Below are positions 38,268-47,100 of a DNA stretch of 64,000 bases, piece after piece. The notes beneath the pieces are model-generated. The model was not told the origin of the DNA, searched no databases, and was given only the letters and a program-made list of their open reading frames with translations. Position 1 is the stretch's first letter. The number at the start of each line of letters is the position of its first letter. The position numbers and the translations under genes are program-made. Origin of the DNA: Methylophaga sulfidovorans (lineage in GTDB: Bacteria > Pseudomonadota > Gammaproteobacteria > Nitrosococcales > Methylophagaceae); contig NZ_FOSH01000003.1 of assembly GCF_900114205.1 (NCBI RefSeq), positions 124,001 to 188,000 on the forward strand. Reading direction: 5' to 3'.

Positions 38268-38720
38268 ATGTCTCTCTACAAGGTTACAGCTGAACTCTCA
38301 GCTATTGATGCTGCATATATTGCAGGACTTATAGATGGTGAAGGCACAGTCACCCTTTGTCGCAAACATAAAAATGAAAACAGACAACTGTCAGTGACGA
38401 TTAGCAACACAGAGCGAGAGTTATTAGATTATGTACTGACTAAATTAGTGGTTGGGAAAATCACTAAAAAGAAAACAGCCCAAAGCCACCATACACCAAG
38501 TCTTACGTATGCTATCTATAACCGCCAGGCTCTGAGTTTACTGAAACAAATAACCCCATACCTTCGAACATATAAGAGACATCGCGCAGAGTATATTCTG
38601 CAACATTACCTAAATGTCACTCCACGTAATGGCAAATACAGCAAAGAATTGCTCAATGCTCGCAAGCAATTTGAGGAAAAAGTGTTGAATATCCTTCCAG
38701 CGAAAAAAACAACTAAATAA
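38268..38720 (+). CDS. LAGLIDADG homing endonuclease, free-standing
   Basis: A 150-residue protein with one LAGLIDADG motif, AYIAGLIDGEGTVTL (motif at about residues 17-26), so it should act as a homodimer that makes a double-strand cut at a long, near-palindromic site. The following basic stretch and the repeated strand-helix pattern (SVTISNTERELLDYV, YAIYNRQALSLLKQI) fit the fold. Start ATG at 38268 follows GAGG at 38256. It lies outside the intron, 185 bases beyond the tmRNA 3' end. The intronless ssrA T-loop is its most likely target, by analogy with free-standing endonucleases that mobilise neighbouring introns; this is inference. Confidence 0.85.
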   Translation: MSLYKVTAELSAIDAAYIAGLIDGEGTVTLCRKHKNENRQLSVTISNTERELLDYVLTKLVVGKITKKKTAQSHHTPSLTYAIYNRQALSLLKQITPYLRTYKRHRAEYILQHYLNVTPRNGKYSKELLNARKQFEEKVLNILPAKKTTK

Positions 38721-38862
38721 GTCATTTAAGCGATTATTGGTTGGAGCATGAAGTTAATATTCTTAGGGCAATCTGTAGGGACTACAAGCTGGACAAAAAT
38801 TAAGTTTGCTGACCCCTTGATTCATTTATCTATCAGCTGACTCGAAAGCCTACTTTTTTCGC

Positions 38863-40146
38863 TTACTGAAGAGAAATGAAAGGCTCTCCGGCTGCTCGAC
38901 GAATTGAAACACAATCATCACATAGTCTGAGAGTGTCAGGGCCAGCGATAGGGCGATTTTCTTCGTCTAAATAATAATCAATTGCTGGAGCATCACCGCA
39001 AACCGAACAGACATTAGTATTACCATATATTTCGATAATAGCTCGGGTCATCATCGCTTTGGGTGGGTCCCATTGTTCCATAGAACTGAACCACTCATCA
39101 GTGTGTGGCACGAGGTGAACAGGTTGAGGACGAGTAAGAAGTCCCTTTGATTCAAGCCACCTTGATGCAACACTTACACGTTGTTGATGGAGTCCAGCCA
39201 AATGTTCGTACAACTCAGCCATCTTTCTGAAATATTGGAGCTCATATTGTCTTGACAAAACTACATAGCCAGCGCGACTGACTATATATCGATTTGTGCC
39301 ACCTGGCTGATCCTGCAACACATCCAAGCAGTATTTTTCAATTTCCTTCATGGGTAATTCATTCATTAGTCTGAGATAATACTGCCATTGATTCTTATCC
39401 AGCTCGATTTTCCAGATTGAGAGATAACCAGAATCAATTAGTACTTGGCAGAAGTAGTTGTCTTGCTCAGGATGACTCAATAGATGATTGTTGAGATCTT
39501 CGAATGTCTGAATGTCTGAATTTTTTTTACGGGCGCTATCTAGTAATTTATTGATTGCGTCTCGCATGAGCTGAGGGACGTCATCACGCTCACTCCAAAA
39601 TTCGATCTCTTCCTCTGCAACTTTGACGCAAGCATTAGGTACTGGAGATAGCAGAGAGCTGTTCATGAGCTCTGAGGGAGAGCAATAGTTCGGGTTTGTG
39701 ACTAATTGAATATTAGCGTGCGAAAAGGCTTGTGCTACAAGTCTTGAGCAAAACTGTTTCTTGCTCCATTGCTTAGTGCCGCCTATTAATGTCTGTATCG
39801 CCTCTTTAGTTGTGTACTCGGCGCCAATTTGTCTGCGTAAGTAACTTATGACTTTGTTGAGATTGGCTTCAGATATACCAGATCGGAGACGTAGGGCGTA
39901 GATTGAACATTCTTCTTCGAAAAATAGCCGCTGTGTATTTCGTGCTTGAACACCTTCGTTTGTTGCGTCTATAACAGATCGATTCTGAACATACACCATA
40001 GCATGTGAGATATCGCTTCTTGTCGCTATGCGAATCGCTTTACTGACAGTTGCTGTAGTAGTTGTAAGCAGAATATCACCTGGCTTAAGCACATCATCAT
40101 TTAGTCGCTTGAGGTATGTTTGTTCATTGCTATTCCTTGTACTCAT
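38863..40146 (-). CDS. Permuted papain-like cysteine hydrolase with C-terminal zinc ribbon
   Basis: A 427-residue protein. The N-terminal 150 residues resemble YiiX/YebB-like permuted NlpC/P60 hydrolases: LKPGDILLTTTTATVSKAIR, then the histidine in SDISHAMVYV (His48), and the catalytic-type cysteine in KKQFCSRLVAQAF (Cys133). The histidine precedes the cysteine, as expected for a circular permutation. A helical middle follows, then a C-terminal CxxC...CxxC zinc ribbon (VCSVCGD and LRLCDDC). Such enzymes cut amide or ester bonds. It lies 120 bases downstream of the HerA gene on the same strand and may be a third component of that defence cluster. The ATG at 40146 is chosen over an upstream TTG. 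Confidence 0.65.
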   Translation of the reverse strand: MSTRNSNEQTYLKRLNDDVLKPGDILLTTTTATVSKAIRIATRSDISHAMVYVQNRSVIDATNEGVQARNTQRLFFEEECSIYALRLRSGISEANLNKVISYLRRQIGAEYTTKEAIQTLIGGTKQWSKKQFCSRLVAQAFSHANIQLVTNPNYCSPSELMNSSLLSPVPNACVKVAEEEIEFWSERDDVPQLMRDAINKLLDSARKKNSDIQTFEDLNNHLLSHPEQDNYFCQVLIDSGYLSIWKIELDKNQWQYYLRLMNELPMKEIEKYCLDVLQDQPGGTNRYIVSRAGYVVLSRQYELQYFRKMAELYEHLAGLHQQRVSVASRWLESKGLLTRPQPVHLVPHTDEWFSSMEQWDPPKAMMTRAIIEIYGNTNVCSVCGDAPAIDYYLDEENRPIAGPDTLRLCDDCVSIRRAAGEPFISLQ

Positions 40147-40266
40147 ACAAACGCCTTTTCCCGAGTTCAATCATTTTAAAGAGCACACAAAGCTTATTCT
40201 TGCTGTTTTTAATTCAGCTATGTAAGCATTTAGTACTCCCATTTAGCTTAAGCAGACATCGATAAC

Positions 40267-41982
40267 TTATTCAGTCGAGACTTCTTGGCGTCTCCACGCG
40301 TCCAGTACCGCTGCTACATTTATATCCACATGCTCTTTATTCCACTCTGTGTAAAACGAAGTGTCCTCGCTATGTGGTGTTGGGTCGGGAGGATCGATTT
40401 TAATTCTTGTTGGCATCATTACCGACTCACCCAACAAGATACATTCACCCCGTCTAAGAGTTGCAAACATACTAGTTACTCCTCGAACAGAGTCAGGAAG
40501 CAGATTTTTTACGTAGCCCTGATCATCGGGATTGGATATTCGAAGACAGAGAAATGAGTTACATTGTGAGAGAATCGTGGCGGATACCTCACGAGGTCTT
40601 TGACTAATAACTGTCAAACTAATGCCGTATTTTCTCCCCTCTTTTGCAATTCGTTCTGCGGATTCACGAGCTGGTCGTGAGTTTGCATCATGCTCATTTA
40701 GATAAATATGAGCCTCGTCAGCAAAAACTGCTATTGGGTAAGAAGAGTGGTTAACACGTCTATACCAATATGAGAAATCAAACAAACAACGCAGAATCAA
40801 GGAAATAACAGAATTCCTGACATCAAAGGGAACTGGACTTAGGTCAATGATCACAAGCTTCTTACGGTTCTTTGATTGCTCACCAAGTAACCGTCTGAAA
40901 AGATCTTCCATTGAAGCACTCGTTGCATAAGTTTTAGGATGGAATATGAGGTCATACCTGCGGTCATTTAGACGAGAATCAACCCGCATAAGAAGACGGG
41001 TAAATTGGCCAAAGAGCGGACCTTGTTTTTCTTTGTTGTTGTGGCCCAGGACCATCTGCGTGTCCAAACGTCTGAACTCTTGCAAAATTTCATCAAAATC
41101 AAAATAAACAGGTGTATCAATAGTGATTTTTTCTAGCCCGAGTTTCTGATTTTCTGCGTTACTCTCCTTCGATGATTGGAGTAACTCTTTGAATTTTGCA
41201 ATTTGATTTGGTGCTGCGGATTCACTTCGATCAACCATTAGACCAAGCAGCTCTTCGCTGTTCATCAACCAGTAAGGGAGTTCAATATCATTTCCTGAAA
41301 TGACGTCCGCTTCGTCACCAAATGCAGCCGAGTATTCACCATGAAGATCTAGTAGCACGGTAGTGGATTGAGGGAATGCAGCTACCTTTTGTAGAAATGA
41401 TGCAACTGCCCATGATTTACCACCACCAGTTTGACCAAGAATTGCGGCGTGTCTTGATAGAAACGCATCAAGATTAATGTTTGCGGCTTGACTTGGAATT
41501 AGAGAAAGATGTCCAAGAGAGAACGTTCCCTCGGCATATTGTTTGTAAATTTTGTTTATCGTAGATGGTGAAACAGCAAAAGCAGGGGAGTTCACTGTGG
41601 GCAGAACATCGGTCCCTCGCTCAAAGGTACCAGCAGGACTGAGAGTTCCTACAGGTACAGCAGAAGCCACACGTTTGTGTTCTTCGATTATTGCATGGCC
41701 TTCAGCGCTGGCAGTTCTTATTTCACTCTGAAGTGGATTGGACTCCTTCATGTCTATGGATGTGATCATTGTTAGCAGTCTACCTGATGGTAAGCCAACC
41801 GATATGAAAGTACCTGGCTGTCCAATCAGAAGGGGAGTAGGACCTTGTTCCATTGGAAGGTTTATTATCATCGTTGGCGGGACACCCTCCCCAGAACCTT
41901 CCCCATCTGAGTAATCAACTAGCGACACATATATTCGCTCACCTGAGACACCTACTATTTTACCTATTCGATAATCACTCAT
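40267..41982 (-). CDS. HerA-family ATPase (DUF87) of a SIR2-HerA defence system
   Basis: A 571-residue hexameric-type translocase of the HerA/FtsK superfamily. The N-terminal HAS-barrel-like domain (IGKIVGVSGERIYVSL) is followed by Walker A ILGQTGGGKS (about residues 181-190) and Walker B AVFADEAH (about 418-425), then the QRP sensor (461-463) and a C-terminal arginine-rich part. Established knowledge: HerA and SIR2 proteins assemble into a large complex that depletes NAD on phage infection and has nuclease or helicase activity. It is 21 bases downstream of the SIR2 gene. Confidence 0.92.
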   Translation of the reverse strand: MSDYRIGKIVGVSGERIYVSLVDYSDGEGSGEGVPPTMIINLPMEQGPTPLLIGQPGTFISVGLPSGRLLTMITSIDMKESNPLQSEIRTASAEGHAIIEEHKRVASAVPVGTLSPAGTFERGTDVLPTVNSPAFAVSPSTINKIYKQYAEGTFSLGHLSLIPSQAANINLDAFLSRHAAILGQTGGGKSWAVASFLQKVAAFPQSTTVLLDLHGEYSAAFGDEADVISGNDIELPYWLMNSEELLGLMVDRSESAAPNQIAKFKELLQSSKESNAENQKLGLEKITIDTPVYFDFDEILQEFRRLDTQMVLGHNNKEKQGPLFGQFTRLLMRVDSRLNDRRYDLIFHPKTYATSASMEDLFRRLLGEQSKNRKKLVIIDLSPVPFDVRNSVISLILRCLFDFSYWYRRVNHSSYPIAVFADEAHIYLNEHDANSRPARESAERIAKEGRKYGISLTVISQRPREVSATILSQCNSFLCLRISNPDDQGYVKNLLPDSVRGVTSMFATLRRGECILLGESVMMPTRIKIDPPDPTPHSEDTSFYTEWNKEHVDINVAAVLDAWRRQEVSTE

Positions 41983-42003
41983 AGTTCAATTCCTTTTATG
42001 TGT

Positions 42004-43044
42004 TTATGGTGTCATTAGCTCAACTAGAGAACTGAATTTCCACAGATCAGTACCTGAACTCGTTGTGTTTCCATCTATGAGGCACTTGTCAGGAAAACCA
42101 GCGTGGAATGCTGGAAACTTCATCAAGTCTGAGAGGCATTGAGGCTCCTGACCACAAAGTGCAACCAGCCTGATTTGTCCTGCTTGAAGCTTTGGGAAAA
42201 GTAGTAGGTCATTAATGTGTTTATCACCAAAGCTAAATCCACAGCTCACAAGGTATTTACAGTTCAAACCAAGTGTGCGGGAAGCGCGAGTAAATAATTG
42301 ATCAAAAGGGTCTGCTAGCGTTTCTATTACTTTTCTGCGACGAGGAAGGATCATAGCCCTTTTGGAAGATGCATTACTTAAGTCTAAACCGCTTTCAAAC
42401 ACTTTATCTCCATCTGAAAGCCAGGAAATGGAGCCATGAAGCTTTAGAATATTTAAATGAAGCTCTGGTCTTTCAGAGAATCGTGATTTATCAACTGAAC
42501 CTCTCTTGAGTTCAAATACTGATGGGTCAAACAGCCTACGCAATGGACCATCAAAACCTGTTTCAACACGAAGGCCTACATACCCGGCTGCCAGCTCGAA
42601 TAAAACATCGTAGTTTGTTGTAATGAGGGTTACTGTGGTGGGAGTTCCTTGAGCTCTTTTTTTGAGGGCCTCTAAAAATCGGATGTGATACTCGAGATCA
42701 GGCTCAGAGACAGAGAGAATATTTTCAACTATTAGGTCTCTAATTTCATCTTCAAGAACTTGATATTTAGAGTCATGTGTTGCGACAAGGTATTCTGTTA
42801 CTAAATCTGAAAGATCTTCAATATTGGGTGTTCCCTCAACCGGATCATAACTTAACCCTTTATCGCTCAAGATTTGCTCAACTAAAGCCTTGTTGACAGT
42901 GCTAAGGTTGTCAACTACAGCTTTTGTTAAGTCTGGCATTAAGGGATACCCAGCTTCTTTAGAAGTACCAGCGCCAAATAAAAAACCTATCTTATTCAGG
43001 CCGGTCTCAATGCCGGGTAGAAGTTGAGACAGAGAGAAGCTCAT
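42004..43044 (-). CDS. SIR2-family NAD hydrolase of a SIR2-HerA defence system
   Basis: A 346-residue SIR2-domain protein of the defence type. Motifs are GFLFGAGTSKEAGYP (NAD-binding, about residues 20-34), ITTNYD (141-146), and KLHGS with the catalytic histidine at about residue 203; CGFSFGDKHINDLL follows. In this group the domain hydrolyses NAD rather than deacetylating proteins. Gene order SIR2 then HerA matches the known anti-phage pair. The start ATG at 43044 gives the full GAGTS region. A short overlapping ORF upstream is discussed among rejected items. Confidence 0.92.
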   Translation of the reverse strand: MSFSLSQLLPGIETGLNKIGFLFGAGTSKEAGYPLMPDLTKAVVDNLSTVNKALVEQILSDKGLSYDPVEGTPNIEDLSDLVTEYLVATHDSKYQVLEDEIRDLIVENILSVSEPDLEYHIRFLEALKKRAQGTPTTVTLITTNYDVLFELAAGYVGLRVETGFDGPLRRLFDPSVFELKRGSVDKSRFSERPELHLNILKLHGSISWLSDGDKVFESGLDLSNASSKRAMILPRRRKVIETLADPFDQLFTRASRTLGLNCKYLVSCGFSFGDKHINDLLLFPKLQAGQIRLVALCGQEPQCLSDLMKFPAFHAGFPDKCLIDGNTTSSGTDLWKFSSLVELMTP

Positions 43045-43280
43045 TAGAGTCTAAATTTCCATTTATGTATTTCAGTCCATAGGTTCGAGTTCTTTTTAAG
43101 CCTAAGAGACTACCTGAATAATCTTCATCCCGTCCATATATGTCAGGAACAAATACTTGAATTATGAACGTGACTCCAATCCGAGCTAGCTCAAACATGC
43201 TGACAATTTGGGGCAACTGTTTATATTCATAATTAATATAATGATTAAAAACAATAACATATTATTCTTGTTGAATTGAC

Positions 43281-43347
43281 ACCGCCAAATATAAATCACC
43301 ACCCCTCGGGTGGTTTTTTGTGCCTGACGATCTGTGACGTAGGTTTG
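43281..43347 (+). repeat. Right copy of the ssrA 3'-flank direct repeat
   Basis: Imperfect copy of 38078-38145, containing GCCAAATA, a terminator-like hairpin ACCACCC/GGGTGGT with a T run, GTGCCTGACGATCTGTGACGTAGG. The tmRNA T-arm itself is not duplicated here. The 463-base gap between the SIR2 gene and the next gene is otherwise empty apart from the palindrome that follows. The hairpin may also terminate transcripts. Confidence 0.7.
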
Positions 43348-43430
43348 GTTGAAACATAAAACCCAACAAAAGAAACACCACTCAAAGTCTCAAATATTGG
43401 GTTTCGCTACAGCTCTACCCAAACCAACTA
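43337..43430. repeat. REP-like palindromes, inverted pair (right)
   Basis: Two REP-like units lie head to head: a degenerate one at about 43337-43367 (TAGGTTTGGTT ... AACCCAACA) and a better one at 43391-43430 (ATTGGGTTTCGCTA ... GCTCTACCCAAACC). The second is the reverse complement match of the unit behind ssrA. Such pairs are typical of non-autonomous REP doublets. Confidence 0.6.
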
Positions 43431-43507
43431 AGTTTCATTTTTTGCTGAGGGATTTACTTGAAGTATTTATAGTCTATTCATCTCAATCGCGTTACGAGGT
43501 GATAACG

Positions 43508-43807
43508 ATGAAAAAAGTATCGATAGTGTGTTTTATGCTATTTAGCGCAATGGCTCATGCAGATGAACTGACGATAGAACAAACCTGTGAGGGTTGGTCG
43601 AATAAAGCTGCGAAGTTTATGGAAGTTCGGCAAAACAATGTACCCATCTATGATGCGTTGAAAATGACGGTGGGGAATTATTCTCGTGGCTTGATGTTGC
43701 GTGCTTATAATCAAGCGGTTGCTGATGAAGAAAGTAAGAAGCAAGCTGTTATCGATAACTTTGCTGAAATGATTGAAGATGAGTGTTTAAAGGGCCAGAG
43801 TGAATAG
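43508..43807 (+). CDS. Small secreted protein of unknown function
   Basis: A 99-residue protein with a signal peptide ending AMAHA (about residue 19), preceded by a strong GAGGTGATAACG ribosome binding site. I do not recognise a family. The mature part (about 80 residues) is acidic, helical in appearance, and holds two cysteines (TIEQTCEGW and EDECLKG) that could form a disulfide joining its ends. The upstream extension in frame reads through the REP region and is rejected as the start. It lies just outside the right repeat. Confidence 0.7.
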   Translation: MKKVSIVCFMLFSAMAHADELTIEQTCEGWSNKAAKFMEVRQNNVPIYDALKMTVGNYSRGLMLRAYNQAVADEESKKQAVIDNFAEMIEDECLKGQSE

Positions 43808-44196
43808 ATTGTCGCTGTATAGACTTGTCGCATCATCCTGATTAAGCTCAACCCGTCGATGTATTTATTGATACCAGTCTTTACCTTCAGAATTAAGATT
43901 TAACAGCGTCTACTCAATTTTTAATAATAGGGTTATTTGTTTTTGTGAAATGAATAATGATTTATTTTCATTCACTTAGCCGTGTTTTGTTACAAACAAC
44001 AGGGCGTTATTTTTTTATGAATCCAGGATTTGCTGACTTTTGGATTGGACGAATCAGAATTTGAGTTATTTTCCATTTTTATCGTTTCAACTGGCAAGAC
44101 TAAACATCTTGAATAAGGTTGTGTAGACTGCGTCTATCAAGAATTTTACTCCTGATAATTTTGGTTATTGAGGGGAATGAAAAAAGATAATGCTTA
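43808..44196. other. Intergenic region before the GGDEF-EAL gene
   Basis: These 389 bases are A/T-rich. An imperfect inverted repeat (GTGAAATGAA with TTTTCATTCAC) lies at about 43947-43978. A six-codon ORF (MKKDNA, 44177-44197) with an AGGGGA site ends at the first base of the next gene's start codon and might couple to it. No RNA gene or clear promoter was recognised. Confidence 0.35.
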
Positions 44197-47100
44197 ATGC
44201 AGATTAGAGAAAAACTTAGTTTAATCGTCATCGTCAGTATTTTACTGACATCAATACCCGCTGCTATTTGGGTCAGTGCATATTCCAAAGAAAAACTTCT
44301 TAATCATGAAATAAATAACTTACTGGCCATCACACAGAATCAGGTCAATATTACTACTCAGAAACTGAGTTATGCCGAGCCTAAATTAAAAGGTTTGGCT
44401 CGCTTATTACAAGAAGAACTGAATAAGCCGGTCACGGATGAGGACATTAAAGACTTCTCTCAGACGATGACGCTCGATAATGATGGCATTTGGCGTAATA
44501 AAAAAGACCAATATGATGGGCACGTCAACGCCGGTATTTTCTTACCTGACTCTGCTGAATTAACTGAAAAACAGAAAGTGATGCATTTACGCATCAAGCA
44601 AGTGATGCAAGTGTTTGGCTCGTCGGCCAGTCGCTTGTATGAAAATGTGTGGTATCTGTCACCTGATTTACGAAGTGAGGTCATTTTTGATCCTCATTAT
44701 CCTGAGTTTGTGTTTGATCAGCTTGCTGATAATGATTACACAGAAAAGCCATGGGTCAGTTTCACTTCACCCGCTCACAATCCTGAAAAACAATTTACGT
44801 TCACACCACCTTTGTTTGACCCTGTTAATCAGGTTTGGATGGTGAGTGCCCTATATCCACTCTATGTGAATGGTCAGTGGTTGGGGTCACTTGGCGAAGA
44901 TATGCCGTTGAATAATGTCCTGGGGTTTACTTTCAGTAAGCAACAGTTATATCCCAATACTGAACATTTTATGCTGGATAAGCAGGGTAACTTTATTCTC
45001 GCCGGTCATTGGCAGAAACAGCTTGAGTCGGGTGGTGAGAAGCAGGTCACAGATTTTCTTGATAAAGAAAAAGCACTTAATGCGTTGTTATCAGGCGCGG
45101 TTATAGAGAATAAACCGCAACTGGCTGCAAAAGATATCGTCGTCAACAAAAAGCATTATATTGCGATCTCCATGTCGGTGGAGCCTGTTGGATGGCGCTA
45201 TTTTAAGCTCATTCCTGTGGCAGATTTGGTTGAGCCTGTTAATCGATTGTTAGTGATTCTGATGATTGTCTTGTTTGGGGTGACTATCATTTCTGGTTGG
45301 CTGATTACTATAGCGGTTAATAAAAATGTCATTTCACGTATCACGCGTCTGACTAAAGAAATGACCCGTTTTGAATCTGGTCGAAAAGTATTAATGGAAG
45401 CACAGCTGCAAGGGAATGATGAAATTACATCGGCAGCTAGAGCCTTTGACTCTATGGCTGAGCGTATTGATTCGTATATGACACGCCTTGCTGAGAGTAA
45501 AAAAACACTTGCAGAGAGTGAAAGCCGCTGGAAGTTAGCTCTGGAATCTAGTGGTGATGGTGTCTGGGATTTGAATATTGAAACCGGTCATGTGAATTTC
45601 TCGGAACGCTGGAAGAAAAGTTTGGGTTATGGCGATGATGAATTTCCAGAATCGTTAGATGAATCGATAGATTATATTCACCCAGAGGATAGAGAGCGCT
45701 CGGTTACGCGCCTGGAAGGTTATATCACTGGTGAATATACGACTTATTACGATGAATTACGTCTCTTATGTGGCGATGGTTCGTGGAAATGGGTGATGAT
45801 TCGCGGCATGATCATCAAGCGTGATAAGAACTTAAAACCGATACGAATTATCGGTACTACGACCGATATTTCTTATTTCAAAAAAATACAGGATGAGTTA
45901 CGCACCAGTACCTCAAAACTGAGGGAATTACTGGAATACAGCCCGATCGCCGTTCGGATTATGACAAAAGCCAGTAAGAAAATTGTATTTGCTAATAAGC
46001 GCTATACCGAACTGGTGAATCAGAGTGTTGATACACTGGGCGAGGTGAATCCTTCCGACTTTTATGCGAACTCCGATGTACATGAAAGCTATCTCGAGCA
46101 AGTTGCAAAAGGTCAGACAATTTACAATCAACTGACAGAGCTGGATATTGATGGGCAAGGTAAGAAATGGACGTTGGCTTCCTATCTACCCATCCAATAT
46201 GCTGGTGAAGAATGCAATATCGGCTGGTTCTACGACATTACCGATCGCTTGAAAAATGAAGAAGCGCTGCGTCTGCATGCCAGTGTTTTTGATGATGCCT
46301 GGGAAGGGATTCTTATCACTGATAAAGAAAACCGAATTATTAGTGTCAATCGTGCTTTTACGGAAATTACCGGATACACCGAAGAAGAACTCATTGGTGA
46401 AGACCCTAAAATTTTAGCTTCAGGCCGACAACAGGCTGACTTTTATCAGAACATGTGGGAGTGCATTAATACCGAAGGACGCTGGCGTGGTGAAATATGG
46501 AACCGTAAGAAAAACGGAGAATTTTTTGCAGAAATCCTCACTATTAGTGCAATCAAAAACCCTCAAGGAGAGATCACCAGCTACCTTGGCTTATTTGTTG
46601 ATATTACTGAAATCAAAAAGACCGAACGTCAGCTAGTGAATATGGCTCACTATGATGCTTTGACCCAGTTGGCTAATCGCACATTACTTTCCGATCGCCT
46701 TGAGCAGGCTATTTCTATTGCTAGGCGTACTGAGAAAATTCTGGCCGTTTGCTTCCTTGATTTAGATGGATTTAAACCTATTAATGATGAGTTTGGTCAT
46801 GAGACGGGTGATAAGCTTCTGGTCGCTGTCGCTGAAAGACTGAGTCAAGTCACGCGTTCAGGTGATACCGCAGCCAGGATGGGGGGCGATGAGTTTATTA
46901 TCTTGATCAGCAACATTAATAGTCTGGATGAGCTTGAACCGATTTTGACCCGACTCAGCCAGAAAATAGCTGAACCTATTAAGATTAATTATCGTAAACA
47001 TCATGTTACAGCCAGCATCGGTGTGGCGATTTATCCTATTGATAATGTGGATGGCGATACATTGATTCGTCATGCTGATTTGGCTATGTATGAAGCTAAA

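Noticed and set aside
43007-43216. A 69-residue minus-strand ORF overlapping the start of the SIR2 gene
   Set aside because: It overlaps the SIR2 N-terminus by 38 bases in another frame, shows no recognisable motif, and has no clear ribosome binding site. It could be a gene remnant, but evidence is too thin to annotate.
43281-43347. Right repeat as a second partial tmRNA gene
   Set aside because: Only the terminator and flank are shared; the acceptor and T-arm sequences are not duplicated, so it is not a tmRNA fragment proper.
44177-44197. Six-codon ORF MKKDNA ending at the GGDEF-EAL start
   Set aside because: Too short to judge; mentioned only as possible coupling in the intergenic entry.
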